DNA from: Spirosoma sp. KCTC 42546
GTDB lineage: Bacteria > Bacteroidota > Bacteroidia > Cytophagales > Spirosomataceae
Length of the DNA stretch: 64,000 bases
Assembly (NCBI RefSeq): GCF_006965485.1
Contig: NZ_CP041360.1
Location: 5,746,501 to 5,810,500 of the forward strand
Reading direction: 5' to 3'
The notes below the pieces were generated by a model. It saw only the letters and a program-made list of their open reading frames with translations, made no database searches and had not been told where the DNA came from. A program made the translations under genes and the position numbers. Below, in pieces: positions 26,482-37,738 of the stretch (position 1 is the stretch's first letter; the number at the start of each line of letters is the position of its first letter).

Positions 26482-26883
26482 ATGAAAGAGCAATCACGAA
26501 GAAGTTTTGTTAAAAATAGCGTTGCAGCCGGACTAGGTGCCGGATTGCCAGTCATCGACTCAGCCCCTAAAGAAATGTTTGTTCACCACGTATTTTTCTA
26601 CCTTAAAAACGCTGGCAGTGAAGCGGATAAAGCCAAATTGCTGGAAGGTTTAAACAAACTGGCCAAATGCCCCACCATCAAAATGGTGCATATTGGTACA
26701 CCCGCTGGCACAACCCGAGCTGTTATTGAGCGGACATACACCTACTCCTGGCTATGCTTTTTCGATAGTCCTGAAGATGAAGAAGCCTATCAGAAACACC
26801 CTATCCACGACGACTTCCGGAACAACTATTCCACACTATGGGAGAAAGTAGTCATCTTCGATTCGGTTGGACCAAAGCGGTAA
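26482..26883 (+). CDS. Dabb family protein with export signal
   Basis: 133 residues from the ATG at 26482. The start MKEQSRRSFVKNSVAAGLGAG has a twin-arginine RRSFVK motif, typical of Tat substrates in this phylum. The body (MFVHHVFFYLKN, then HIGTPAGTTRAVIERTYTYS and CFFDSPEDEEAYQKHPIHD) is a stress-responsive alpha/beta barrel (Dabb) domain. Dabb proteins are small dimeric ferredoxin-like folds of mostly unknown function. It is followed by a 37-bp inverted repeat. Confidence 0.85.
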   Translation: MKEQSRRSFVKNSVAAGLGAGLPVIDSAPKEMFVHHVFFYLKNAGSEADKAKLLEGLNKLAKCPTIKMVHIGTPAGTTRAVIERTYTYSWLCFFDSPEDEEAYQKHPIHDDFRNNYSTLWEKVVIFDSVGPKR

Positions 26884-26885
26884 AT

Positions 26886-26974
26886 TGTAGCGTGGACGTC
26901 TCGTCCGTATAGCCGAAGGCTATAGTTAGCCACAACTTAGCCTTCGGCTACGCGGACGAGACGTCCACGCTACA
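26886..26974. repeat. 37-bp inverted repeat with palindromic sub-units (REP-like)
   Basis: The arms 26886-26922 and 26938-26974 match with two mismatches and a 15-nt loop. Each arm holds two small palindromes: GGACGTCTCGTCC and TAGCCGAAGGCTA. The right arm overlaps the stop codon of the convergent MFS gene (26970-26972). The doublet-of-palindromes design is that of BIME/REP elements, in a family different from that at 16284-16450. Confidence 0.8.
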
Positions 26975-28430
26975 TTTCCGGTACAGCAACCGGCGATGAA
27001 GGTTGTGGCGTTTTCCCTCGGGTGAACGAAATAAGGGCTCCGGTTAGCACCAAACCAGCCATGATCAGGTAAGCGTAGTGCATGCCAAGTAGCTGAGCAA
27101 CGGTTGTTTCTGGCATTACATCATGCGCCAACGCGTAGCGGTTGCGGGTACTGTACCACACGGCGGCTGCTAAGGCAATGCCAACCACGAAGCCCAGATT
27201 GCGCATGAAGGCAATCATACTGCTCGCAATTCCCCGTTGCTCAAGGGGTGCCGCATTAAGGGCACTACTACTATTGGGTGACTGAAACAAGCCAAAACCC
27301 AGACTAACCATCGAGCTCCGCCAGATTACGTCTTTCCAATCCCAACTGACATCCAGGAACGAAAAGGCGAAATACCCACAGGCAGCAATCAACAAACCTG
27401 CGCTGGATAACCAGCGGGTGCTAACCCGACTAGACAAATAACCACCCAAGGGGGCCACAACACTGAGGGTTAAAGGTCCTGCCAACAAGACCAATCCCGC
27501 TTGCCCCGGATTCAGGCCTAACAACTGTTGCAAAAAGAACGGAATAACAAACAGATTACCACCAGAGGCCACAAACCCAAAAAAGGCAGCCAGAATAGCG
27601 GATGTATAGGGCCGGATACGGAACAGGCTTAGTCGTAACATCGGTTCGCTAACGCGCATTTCCCAAAAAAGAAAAAGCATCAACAGAACCGCCCCAACGG
27701 AAAGCAATCCAACAACAAGTGAGTGATTCCATCCGTATTGGGGTTCAGGGCCAAAATCCAGACCCGTCAGCAAAGTGGTTACACCGATCAGGAATAACCC
27801 CGCTCCTACCAGATCGAAACGTTGATTGACTACCTTCGGACTTTCCGGGAGGATGGTCCAGGCCCGCCAGATCGCGATCAACCCAATGGGTACGTTCACA
27901 AAAAAGATGCTCGACCAGCCGAATTTACCCAGTAAAAGTCCGCCAATCACCGGCCCTGCACTGGAACCCGCAGCTACTACCGAGCCCATAAGACCCAAGG
28001 CCTGTCCTCGCTCCTTCGGCGAAAATGCATCGCCGATGATGGCTGGACCGATAGCGTAAATCATAGAAGCACCCAGTCCCTGTAACACCCGAAACCCCAC
28101 CAGCGACCAAAGATTCCAGGCCAGACCGCAAAGTAACGAGCCTAGTACAAAGACGCAGAAACCAGTAATGTATAGTTGTCGGCGACCCACCCAGTCAGAT
28201 AATTTACCCATAATGAGCAACGTACTGGTGGTTGTCAGGAGGTAGCATAACACGATCCATTCCACACTGTCTCCCGCATGCAATTCCCGGCGGATGGTCG
28301 GTAACGCAATATTGACAATACTACTATCGAGCGTTGACATGAACGTGCCGAACATAATCGTACCCAGAATAATCCATTTATTGGGTGAAGATGTAGTGGC
28401 CGCTGAGACTGGCGATACTGACACGGGCAA
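26970..28430 (-). CDS. MFS drug exporter, DHA2 (14-TM) family
   Basis: 486 residues with 14 hydrophobic helices. Family motifs include GTFMSTLDSSIVNIALPTI in helix 1, GKLSDWVGRRQLYITG (the motif A loop) and the helix 5 motif near GSVVAAGSSAGPVIGGLL. This is the EmrB/QacA type of proton-driven exporter for hydrophobic cations or drugs. It has no linked regulator or membrane-fusion partner, so it probably works alone in the inner membrane. Confidence 0.92.
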   Translation of the reverse strand: MPVSVSPVSAATTSSPNKWIILGTIMFGTFMSTLDSSIVNIALPTIRRELHAGDSVEWIVLCYLLTTTSTLLIMGKLSDWVGRRQLYITGFCVFVLGSLLCGLAWNLWSLVGFRVLQGLGASMIYAIGPAIIGDAFSPKERGQALGLMGSVVAAGSSAGPVIGGLLLGKFGWSSIFFVNVPIGLIAIWRAWTILPESPKVVNQRFDLVGAGLFLIGVTTLLTGLDFGPEPQYGWNHSLVVGLLSVGAVLLMLFLFWEMRVSEPMLRLSLFRIRPYTSAILAAFFGFVASGGNLFVIPFFLQQLLGLNPGQAGLVLLAGPLTLSVVAPLGGYLSSRVSTRWLSSAGLLIAACGYFAFSFLDVSWDWKDVIWRSSMVSLGFGLFQSPNSSSALNAAPLEQRGIASSMIAFMRNLGFVVGIALAAAVWYSTRNRYALAHDVMPETTVAQLLGMHYAYLIMAGLVLTGALISFTRGKTPQPSSPVAVPEM

Positions 28431-28586
28431 ATCAAGTTAATTCGGAAACCTAACAGGCAGAACAGGCCGGTTGTTCACACGAATCTCAGCTATAGTTAGC
28501 CATTAGGACGGTATAACGTGATCAAATAACTCCTGATTTAGTATCTTACTACGCTTATTCTCTGAGCAACTCAATCATACAACCTG

Positions 28587-29735
28587 ATGAAAACTTCACG
28601 ACGAACTTTTTTACACAAAACCACCCGAAACGGGCTGGCCCTTCTCTCAACAGGTGGCTTAACTGCCAACACACTTACCAAACTAACTTCCGGCACGGAC
28701 CATACCGAAAAGCCTGCGAGTACGTCATCCGCTATCAAACCCGATCATGTAGTTCGCTCATTACCCGAAAATATGGTCTGGGGATATTTTGGAGCCGATG
28801 TGCCGCCCGTCTATAAAGTGAAAGATGGAGATGTGGTTGAAATTCAGACGGTCAACCCATCGGGTGTGAGCCGGACTAATCCCGAAGAATTTTATACCAA
28901 AAATAACCTGCCGCTCGACCAACACGCCCAGGAGGTCATTGCGATTCTGAAGAACGTAAAACCCGAGCCGTCGGGCATTCGGGGACACATGCTCACTGGT
29001 CCCGTTTACATCGATGGTGCACAACCCGGCGACAGCCTTGAAATTCGTATCCTCGACCTGACGTTTCCGGCTGGCTTCGGCGTAAATAGTGTGTGGCCTG
29101 GAGGGGGCGGCATTCCCGATGACGTTAAGACCCGCGAAACGTTTGTGTATCGCTACGATGCAAAGCGAAAAATGGCCCTGCTTAAAGAAGGCGTCGAAAT
29201 TCCGCTCAAGCCGTTTATGGGTGTTATGGCCTTATCACCCCCTGCCGACTTGGGCCGACAAAGCTCTATTCCCCCTAATTTTTTCGGTGGCAATCTGGAT
29301 ATTAAGCACTTAATAAAAGGCACAACGCTACACCTTCCGGTTTCTGTACCGGGTGGGCTATTCACGACGGGCGATGGCCATGGTGCACAGGGTAATGGTG
29401 AAGTGAGTGGTGTAGCTATCGAAACGGCCATTAACCTTACGGTTAAATTCATTGTCCATAAAGGCAAAACGCTGAAACAACCCCGTGCCGAAACGCCAAC
29501 CCATTTCATTGCTGTTGGCCTGGATAAAGACCTGAACAAGGCTATGAAAAACGCTCTTTCCGAAGCCTGTGCGTTCATTAAAGATGAACTTGGCTTTACC
29601 TTCAACGAAGCGTTATCCATCGCCAGCACGGGTGTCGATTTTGAAGTGAGTCAGGTAGTGGACCAGACACTGGGCGTTCACGCCATGATCCCCAAGTCGA
29701 TTTTCACGAAGAAGAAATTCGATTATTGGTCGTAA
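28587..29735 (+). CDS. Acetamidase/formamidase family protein, exported
   Basis: 382 residues. The start MKTSRRTFLHKTTRNGLALL has an RR signal-like stretch, so export by Tat is likely. The core has DHVVRSLPENMVWGYFGADV, GPVYIDGAQPGDSLEI and FTTGDGHGAQGNGEVSG, which are family landmarks of FmdA/AmdA. The family hydrolyses formamide or acetamide to ammonia and the acid; cytoplasmic members are more usual, so the true substrate of this exported version is unclear. Confidence 0.88.
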   Translation: MKTSRRTFLHKTTRNGLALLSTGGLTANTLTKLTSGTDHTEKPASTSSAIKPDHVVRSLPENMVWGYFGADVPPVYKVKDGDVVEIQTVNPSGVSRTNPEEFYTKNNLPLDQHAQEVIAILKNVKPEPSGIRGHMLTGPVYIDGAQPGDSLEIRILDLTFPAGFGVNSVWPGGGGIPDDVKTRETFVYRYDAKRKMALLKEGVEIPLKPFMGVMALSPPADLGRQSSIPPNFFGGNLDIKHLIKGTTLHLPVSVPGGLFTTGDGHGAQGNGEVSGVAIETAINLTVKFIVHKGKTLKQPRAETPTHFIAVGLDKDLNKAMKNALSEACAFIKDELGFTFNEALSIASTGVDFEVSQVVDQTLGVHAMIPKSIFTKKKFDYWS

Positions 29736-29773
29736 TTTTTCTCAAGTGAGCTTCTGCAGGGGTGGTTCGGCCA

Positions 29774-30136
29774 ATGCGGAAGCTCAACATCAATCCTATG
29801 CAACTACTCAAAGGACTTAACCAGATCGTCTACTTTTTGATTGAACTCAGCATGTTAGGGGCCTTTGGCTATGTTGGTTTTCATAGTAGCCAGCATCCTT
29901 ATGGAAAGTACGTATTGGCTATTGGACTTCCGATAGCCGCGGCTACCTTGTGGGGAATTTTTGCAGCCCCTCGCTCTGCTTACCGGCTGGAGTTTCCGTA
30001 TCGCACGCTATTTGCGTTAACACTTTTTGGCCTTGCTTTTCTTTTGTTATACCGAACGGGGTATCCACGTCTGGCAATCACATTAGCAGTTGTTGCGCTA
30101 ACCAGTGAATTAATTGCTCTTTCATTAAAACAGTAA
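29774..30136 (+). CDS. YrdB/DUF2568-like membrane protein
   Basis: About 120 residues; the frame is open from a GTG at 29762, and ATGs at 29774 and 29798 are both possible starts. I chose 29774; the 29798 ATG (MQLLKGLNQIVYFLIELSML) would match the family's usual N-terminus. Four membrane helices and a short polar loop (APRSAYRLEFPYR) follow, as in YrdB family proteins. No function is known. It starts 38 nt after the acetamidase gene. Confidence 0.7.
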   Translation: MRKLNINPMQLLKGLNQIVYFLIELSMLGAFGYVGFHSSQHPYGKYVLAIGLPIAAATLWGIFAAPRSAYRLEFPYRTLFALTLFGLAFLLLYRTGYPRLAITLAVVALTSELIALSLKQ

Positions 30137-30154
30137 GCAGAAAATTTATCCTTT

Positions 30155-31585
30155 ATGGTTTCAAGAATTCTTATTTGTTTGGGGTTATTTTTTTACAATA
30201 CAGCCGCTTTTTCACAGCCTGTAAATGACTATTTTGAGAAGATACGCAACAACCATGCTTTATTAACAGCTTTCTTTTCGCAAATGCCCAAAGGTGGCGA
30301 TTTACATCACCATTATAATGGATCAATCTATGCCGAAACATTTATTGACTATGCCATAAAAAACGATTTATTTATCAACAAGAAAACACTTAAAGTTTCT
30401 GACAAACAACCAGTAGATGGTGATTGGGTTAATTTTTCTACCCTAAAGAAAGAAGGCACCTTACCTGACTATAAACAGAAACTATTTCAGAAATGGTCAG
30501 TAAAGGATTATAACTATGTGGATTACCCGTCTGACAAATTATTTTTCGAAACATTTTCAAACTTCGGACTTATCAGCCGAGCCGAAGTCGATAAAGGGCT
30601 GCTGGAACTTAAAAATCGGGCAAAGAAAGAAAACGTTAGCTACATAGAAACCATTTTTGTTGGTGTTCCCTGTGCGCTATCAGTAAATGATCTGGTGGGC
30701 TCAGTAAGAATATTACGGGATCAGCAGGCAAGGCAGGATACAACTGCCTGTTTGAAGTTATTAGATTCTCTTTATACAACAATTAAGGGAAGAGGTGTGC
30801 GTGAGTGCGCCCTAACCTTTAACAATGAAGTACTTAAGCCCTTACACACGAGCTTAAGGATCGATGACGCAAAATTTACGATGCGCTATCAAAGCTACGT
30901 TATACGCACCATCGAACCTGTCGACTTATTTAAAAGCATGATTGCCGCCTTTGAATCCGCTGCCACTAGTCCGCTGGTAGTTGGCGTAAATATTGCCGCT
31001 CCAGAAGATAATGACGTAGCCCTAAACGACTATTGGTTACACATGGTTATGTTTAACTATTGCCACGCTAAATACCCTAACGTAAAAATCACATTACATG
31101 CAGGCGAGTTGACGTTGGGCTTAGTAAAACCGGAAGAATTAACCTGGCATATCAATTCGGCAGTTTATTTAGCTGGGGCGAATCGAATTGGTCACGGTGT
31201 CGATATAGCCTACGAAGCCAATTGCTATGACCTGCTTCGGTATATGAATCAACATAAAATAGCCGTAGAAATTAATTTATTTAGTAATGAATTTATTCTG
31301 AAAGTAAAAGAGGATAAACATCCAATTACATTATACAACGAGTTTGGAGTTCCTATCGTTATTTGCACGGATGATGCGGGTATTTTGAGAACAAATCTTA
31401 CGGATCAATTCGTACTTTTAGCGAAACGATACAAACAAATTTCCTACGCCGATATTAAAAAATTTGTATTTAATAGCATTGACTATAGTTTTATCAAAGA
31501 GGAAACAGTACGAAAAGCATTACGGGCAGATTTGACGCAACGATTTAGCAAATTCGAGAAATCCATACCCACTGCCAAGCGGTAG
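30155..31585 (+). CDS. Secreted adenosine deaminase-like protein
   Basis: 476 residues with a signal peptide (about 1-20, ending FSQP). The metal site shows as DLHHHYNG (H51-H53), the catalytic HAGEL segment is near residue 320, HGVDIA follows, and the CTDDAGI motif carries the metal-binding Asp pair. Larger size and secretion match ADGF/CECR1-like deaminases that convert extracellular adenosine to inosine. It is AT-richer than the genes just upstream. The gene runs toward the convergent lipoprotein gene. Confidence 0.85.
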   Translation: MVSRILICLGLFFYNTAAFSQPVNDYFEKIRNNHALLTAFFSQMPKGGDLHHHYNGSIYAETFIDYAIKNDLFINKKTLKVSDKQPVDGDWVNFSTLKKEGTLPDYKQKLFQKWSVKDYNYVDYPSDKLFFETFSNFGLISRAEVDKGLLELKNRAKKENVSYIETIFVGVPCALSVNDLVGSVRILRDQQARQDTTACLKLLDSLYTTIKGRGVRECALTFNNEVLKPLHTSLRIDDAKFTMRYQSYVIRTIEPVDLFKSMIAAFESAATSPLVVGVNIAAPEDNDVALNDYWLHMVMFNYCHAKYPNVKITLHAGELTLGLVKPEELTWHINSAVYLAGANRIGHGVDIAYEANCYDLLRYMNQHKIAVEINLFSNEFILKVKEDKHPITLYNEFGVPIVICTDDAGILRTNLTDQFVLLAKRYKQISYADIKKFVFNSIDYSFIKEETVRKALRADLTQRFSKFEKSIPTAKR

Positions 31586-31597
31586 AAATTCCATCCA

Positions 31598-32038
31598 CTA
31601 CTTCGCAATCACCTGCACAACATAGGTCCGAATCGTTAGCCCGTTGCCTGTTTGATTTAAGAGTTTTGTGGCAAAAACAACGTTGGCGGTACCGGCCGTT
31701 ATGCCTTTGATCTGAAAAATTGTTGGCCTGGCATTATCACGTGTAAGCGTGTCAACCGCTGGAGCCAGTTGTTGCCGGGAAACCTCTACAACTTCCTGGT
31801 TATCGGATGTACCAATCAGCTCCGACGTACCATCTCCACGACCTGGCAATGAAATCTCTTTGATTTCTCCAACAGAAATCCGCAGCTTTTTCTGAGAACC
31901 TGAGTTCGACGGGTTAGCTGAACTACAGGCAAACAGACCAGCTGCCAGCCAGAAAAGCGTCAACTGTTTTGGGATTTTCTTGAACAGAAGGTAGCAGCTT
32001 CTGGTAGTCCGGATTGCGGGGGTTGTATACGTAGCCAT
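31598..32038 (-). CDS. Putative lipoprotein
   Basis: 146 residues. A hydrophobic stretch ends in LFAC (lipobox-like; the cysteine is near residue 38), followed by SSANPSNSGS. The start used here leaves about 25 extra residues before the signal, so a later start is possible. The mature part is beta-rich (ISVGEIKEISLPGRGDGTS, GITAGTANVVFATKLL), resembling a single Ig/BIG-type domain. No function assigned. Confidence 0.6.
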   Translation of the reverse strand: MATYTTPAIRTTRSCYLLFKKIPKQLTLFWLAAGLFACSSANPSNSGSQKKLRISVGEIKEISLPGRGDGTSELIGTSDNQEVVEVSRQQLAPAVDTLTRDNARPTIFQIKGITAGTANVVFATKLLNQTGNGLTIRTYVVQVIAK

Positions 32039-32092
32039 AGTTGCTATAACCTTCGGGCTATAGCAACAGTTTTAAATCTGTTTGCAAAGGGC

Positions 32093-32542
32093 CTAAACGC
32101 CAAATTGCCTTAAGTGGTGGTCAAGATGTTTATACATGCCAACGCTCCATTGATTGGGTGTTAGTTCACCAAAAAACGAGTGAGGGTGGGTCGTACACGC
32201 AGTTGGGCCACCCACTGAAAATAGTTTAATACCTTCCACCAACTTATCTTTTTCGCTTGTAAACTCGCGTTGATCGGCAACAATAAAGCTCTTATCAGTC
32301 GGACCATTTTTGTTAAATGGTTTCTCGTTATAAAAATTTGGTTTTATCAGAGGCCCTAGAATCCGGCCTATGAACATTCTTGGTGGAGACGTTCGCCCGA
32401 GTGCTACATCTAAAGCAGCCGTACAATGGGCCAGCATTTGGGCAACGTCCATTTTGCCCCACTGCCGTTTTGATGTCGGCTGCAGCTTATCGATCCGGCT
32501 CAGCACCTCGGCTAAGGCATCTGGTGTGTATAGGCTTTTCAT
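32093..32542 (-). CDS. DUF1569 protein (DinB-like)
   Basis: 149 residues. Family landmarks are KMDVAQMLAHCTAALDVALG near the N-terminus and a C-terminal HSFFGELTPNQWSVGMYKHLDHHLRQFGV region with the histidine cluster HLDHH that completes the DinB-like metal site. DUF1569 proteins are four-helix DinB-superfamily members of unknown function. It is 31 nt downstream of the small secreted gene. Confidence 0.85.
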   Translation of the reverse strand: MKSLYTPDALAEVLSRIDKLQPTSKRQWGKMDVAQMLAHCTAALDVALGRTSPPRMFIGRILGPLIKPNFYNEKPFNKNGPTDKSFIVADQREFTSEKDKLVEGIKLFSVGGPTACTTHPHSFFGELTPNQWSVGMYKHLDHHLRQFGV

Positions 32543-32573
32543 CGTATCTGTTACGGTGATTCAGGTGTGGTTA

Positions 32574-32867
32574 CTAGTCCTTTTTCTTACCTAACTTAAG
32601 CGATGTTTTTCCACCTGTGATTCGCCCGTTTTCATATTGGTAGCTCGAATTAACCCGCTTCTCCTCTATTTTCTTGACCAGATCAGGGTTAGGCTGTCCG
32701 CTCTGGATTTGATTGGGAGCCGGGGCGGGTTGTATACCATATTGACTCGGCTGCTGGTACTTCGACAACGTATTTGCTTTGGGAGCTTTTGCCTTCGTGC
32801 TATCAATTGACTGAGCAGTAGCCACTACTGACACACAGGAGATCAGGATTAAAAGTATATATTTCAT
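32574..32867 (-). CDS. Small secreted hypothetical protein
   Basis: 97 residues from the ATG at 32867 (the frame opens at 32888). It has a signal peptide (MKYILLILISCVSVVATAQ) and a polar, proline- and lysine-rich mature part, with KKIEEKRVNSSYQYENGRIT. It is low in hydrophobic residues after cleavage, so it is likely a periplasmic or exported disordered protein. I do not recognise a family. Confidence 0.6.
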   Translation of the reverse strand: MKYILLILISCVSVVATAQSIDSTKAKAPKANTLSKYQQPSQYGIQPAPAPNQIQSGQPNPDLVKKIEEKRVNSSYQYENGRITGGKTSLKLGKKKD

Positions 32868-32940
32868 TGCCGTACGATTTAGTAGCAATAAAAATAAGGT
32901 AAATTAATAGGATAGCCTACGGATTTTGTACGGGTTCGCC

Positions 32941-33003
32941 CCCCTTTAGGGTCGCCTGTTTATAGCAAAGAAGAGCGCCTATAAACAGGCGACCCTAAAG
33001 GGG
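32941..33003. repeat. 25-bp inverted repeat, REP-like (relative of 16284-16450)
   Basis: The arms 32941-32965 and 32979-33003 are perfect reverse complements with a 13-nt loop. The right arm (CTATAAACAGGCGACCC and on) closely resembles REP copy 4 (CTATTGACAGGCCGCCCC), so it belongs to the same family in diverged form. Confidence 0.75.
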
Positions 33004-33048
33004 TGAACGGTATCATTTACATAGCTTTTAACCTATGCTCAATGCATT

Positions 33049-34713
33049 CTATTTCGCCTTTCTACGGTAAAAAACAAAGCCGTTTTCTTCGCCTGTTTTC
33101 TTCACATCAGGTAGCGAATCGAGCAGGGTTGGCTGCTCGGAAGAATGGCGAATGAAGAGCACATCTTTGTCGATCCGTCCCCGCAAAAGCCACTCATCAT
33201 TGTAGTAATTGGGGTTGGTAACAGGAGGTTTGAGCGTGTAGAAATAAGGCCCGTAGCTATGGTAACCATAGGTTTTTACGTATACATTTTGCCCCTGCGC
33301 CCGTTCAAAAAAGCGCATGGCTGCATCCTGCGAAATTCCTTCAATCCGGCCAATGAAAAACCAGAGTGTCAGGGTTATGAACACCGCCATACCAATGAAC
33401 AGCATCAGCGAAGCACGTGCCATTTCCCGGTTGTTATACCAGATTAAGGCCAACGCCAGAACAATAATCAACCATACGCCCGGCAACGCTTCCCAACCCG
33501 TCCAGTCAATTTTGGCATCCAGATTACCCTGTGTAAACGCATCCTGATCGGCCGCTGCCTTTACGATATCCATCCGGTGTGCCAGATAAGGTATGCCAAC
33601 AATAACGGCCACGTAAATGCCGCCAATCACCAGCAAACCAGCTCGCATCCAGTTGTTAAACTGAATTTTCCGATCCTCCAGTTGCAGAAGCGTGAGCGCG
33701 GCAAAGTACGTTAGGGGGAAATAGCACAGCGAAGAGTAATGCACAATTTTCGACTGCACAATGCTGAACAGAACCAACACGACCCAGAACAGAATTAGCA
33801 TCCACCGGCGAAACTCGCGCTGATAATTACGCTCGATAAACAGCGTTCCAAACGCCCGGATAGCGAATATCGATGCGGGGAAACAACCTACCAGTAAAAT
33901 AATAATATGATAGCCCGGAAAACCAACATGGCCTGCATCGGGAGTACTGAACAACCGGATGCTATACGCCACAAATTCGCGTACCAGTGTTGGACCGTGC
34001 AGGTAAATATCGAGTCCATACCACAATAGTGACCCTGCCGAAGCGGCTGCCGTAAATGCCAGAAATTGCAGCGGTGTAATGAACCACCGGAAACGGTTCA
34101 GCATCCAATACGTAAGAAGCACTAGGCCTACGATAAGATAAGCAACCGGCCCTTTAGTTAGGATAGCCAGACCGAGTACTGTGCCCCCCAGAAGAATATA
34201 TGTCCAGTCGCTTTTGGGTACGGTCATAGCACCGCCCAGGCGTTCGCGTTTCCAGGACGCAAAAATTACGTTGACCAGGCTGATGAAAATGAATAGATTG
34301 AAAAAAGGGTCGATTATGCCCGATCGGAAATAAAGATGAGGAAGTACAGATCCCAGATACGCCAGCGACCATAGCAGCCCGAAACGATGCCCATGCAGTT
34401 TCTTTCCGATATGATAGAGATACACCAGCGTAATGATACCACAAATGGCATTCGGCAAGCGGGCCGAAAACTCATTGATGCCGAAGAGGTTCATCATCAT
34501 AGACTGGAGCCAGAAAAACAAGGGTGGCTTCTCGTAAAACGGCTTAAAATCAATATGAACATGCAAGTAGTCGCCCATCGCAATCATCTCGCGGGCACAT
34601 TCGGCGAAATTGATCTCGTCCCAGTCAAATAATCGAACACCCCCCAAAAACGGGATGAAGAATAAGATCCCCAAACCAGTCAGTACCAGCGAATAGAAAA
34701 GTTTTTGATTCAT
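33049..34713 (-). CDS. GT39/ArnT-type glycosyltransferase, integral membrane
   Basis: 554 residues from the ATG at 34713; the frame is open to 34833 but the extra 40 residues are poor. The first periplasmic loop has FDWDEINFAECARE, the acidic site of GT-C enzymes, followed by PFYEKPPLFFW. Around ten to twelve membrane helices and a soluble C-terminal part follow. Such enzymes transfer a sugar from a lipid-linked donor to lipid A, protein or another acceptor; the acceptor here cannot be told. Confidence 0.85.
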   Translation of the reverse strand: MNQKLFYSLVLTGLGILFFIPFLGGVRLFDWDEINFAECAREMIAMGDYLHVHIDFKPFYEKPPLFFWLQSMMMNLFGINEFSARLPNAICGIITLVYLYHIGKKLHGHRFGLLWSLAYLGSVLPHLYFRSGIIDPFFNLFIFISLVNVIFASWKRERLGGAMTVPKSDWTYILLGGTVLGLAILTKGPVAYLIVGLVLLTYWMLNRFRWFITPLQFLAFTAAASAGSLLWYGLDIYLHGPTLVREFVAYSIRLFSTPDAGHVGFPGYHIIILLVGCFPASIFAIRAFGTLFIERNYQREFRRWMLILFWVVLVLFSIVQSKIVHYSSLCYFPLTYFAALTLLQLEDRKIQFNNWMRAGLLVIGGIYVAVIVGIPYLAHRMDIVKAAADQDAFTQGNLDAKIDWTGWEALPGVWLIIVLALALIWYNNREMARASLMLFIGMAVFITLTLWFFIGRIEGISQDAAMRFFERAQGQNVYVKTYGYHSYGPYFYTLKPPVTNPNYYNDEWLLRGRIDKDVLFIRHSSEQPTLLDSLPDVKKTGEENGFVFYRRKAK

Positions 34714-34916
34714 TAATGAACGTATTGATGTCAAAAAACAACGATCCCGAAAGGAAAAGGCGCGTAAAAATAGCCGAAAAAAGATTGCCGGGATTGACGA
34801 TATTCGCGCCGACAAGTTAAAATAGGTAGTCAAGTTGTGGTTTTCGGTTTACGGTATTCAGTTTATGCGATGACTCGTGTGTCCACAGGGACGTCAAGAC
34901 AAGGGCCATACTGTAA

Positions 34917-36635
<1,719 letters not shown>

Positions 36636-36818
36636 CTTACTGAATACAGAGCCAAAGAGAACACAGAGCTATTGAAGCCTATTTTTTCTATGTTCTCGGC
36701 GACGCTCTATTCATTAAAATAAAAATAATTAAAAACATTGGCTGGCAACGGCCTGTTAATGGGGTGTAATCTAGATTACGCCCTATTTTCATTTATACAC
36801 TCAACGAGAGAACAAGTT

Positions 36819-37682
36819 ATGAAAAAGCAATTCTCACTTCTGGCAGCTTGCCTATGTGGTATTGGCCTTGCGAATGCCCAGACCACAACTCCTACGTATT
36901 CGACAACGAGTACACCAACGAATTCATCCTACTCGTCATCAATGACAACGGACAGCACGGGCTCGATGAATAACAGCAATTCAATGAATAGCAATTCCTC
37001 AACAACCAACGGAACCTATTCAACGAACACCATGGCTACTGATGGTACCACAACCACTACATCAACCGAAACGTACTCAACTGACCGTCCGGCTCGTACC
37101 AAGGCAGGCGATTACAAAAACTTTGTGTTCGGTATCTATGCGGGCTTAAACAGCACCAAATTCAAAGGTGAAAGCGTTAATACCGGTGGCGATATTTCAG
37201 GACGGATAGGCTATCAGGCTGGTTTTTTCGTGCGCGGTGGTGGCCGGTTGTTTGGCCAAATTGGCGGTGAATATTTTGCGTCGAGCTCAAACTACTTTAC
37301 AAGAGGAGACGGTCAGTCGGCAGCTAGTATTCAGGACCAGATCAACATTCAGTACGTTCAAATCCCTCTGTATATTGGCTACAAGTTACTACAATCGGAT
37401 CGGGGATTATCTGCCATTCGGTTGCAGGCTGGCTTGGAGTATGCCAATCGTATCAGCTCCAGCAGCGGTAAGTTTAACCTGACTAATGCTGAGATTAAAA
37501 GTGGTACATTCAATGCATTGGCTCAGTTAGGATTTGATATTGGTCCACTGCTCATTGACCTGACTTACCACCATGGTCTCAGCGATTCTATTAAGAATCC
37601 AACTAACGGAAGCACGACAACAACGGGCTTTGCAGGTTCGCAACGACGGATTCTGAGCGCCAGTGTTGGTTTTAAATTCTAA
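36819..37682 (+). CDS. Outer-membrane beta-barrel protein, Ser/Thr/Asn-rich N-terminus
   Basis: 287 residues from ATG 36819 with a signal peptide (MKKQFSLLAACLCGIGLANAQ). Residues about 22-95 are a low-complexity Ser/Thr/Asn/Met tract, then KNFVFGIYAGLNSTKFKGE opens a PorT-like barrel ending ILSASVGFKF. The barrel is closely similar to that of the next gene (37850), while the N-terminal tracts share no resemblance. Likely an outer-membrane protein with a disordered exposed tail. Confidence 0.82.
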   Translation: MKKQFSLLAACLCGIGLANAQTTTPTYSTTSTPTNSSYSSSMTTDSTGSMNNSNSMNSNSSTTNGTYSTNTMATDGTTTTTSTETYSTDRPARTKAGDYKNFVFGIYAGLNSTKFKGESVNTGGDISGRIGYQAGFFVRGGGRLFGQIGGEYFASSSNYFTRGDGQSAASIQDQINIQYVQIPLYIGYKLLQSDRGLSAIRLQAGLEYANRISSSSGKFNLTNAEIKSGTFNALAQLGFDIGPLLIDLTYHHGLSDSIKNPTNGSTTTTGFAGSQRRILSASVGFKF

Positions 37683-37706
37683 CACTGTTTTGTCACGCTA
37701 TTTGGG

Positions 37707-37738
37707 AAGCCGCTCTTTCAACAGGGGCGGCTTTTCTT
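37707..37738 (+). terminator. Intrinsic terminator between the tandem barrel genes
   Basis: A 9-bp stem AAGCCGCTC/GGGCGGCTT (37707-37715 with 37725-37733, one G-U pair) followed by TTTTCTT. It lies 24 nt after the first barrel gene, so each barrel gene probably has its own promoter. Confidence 0.8.
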
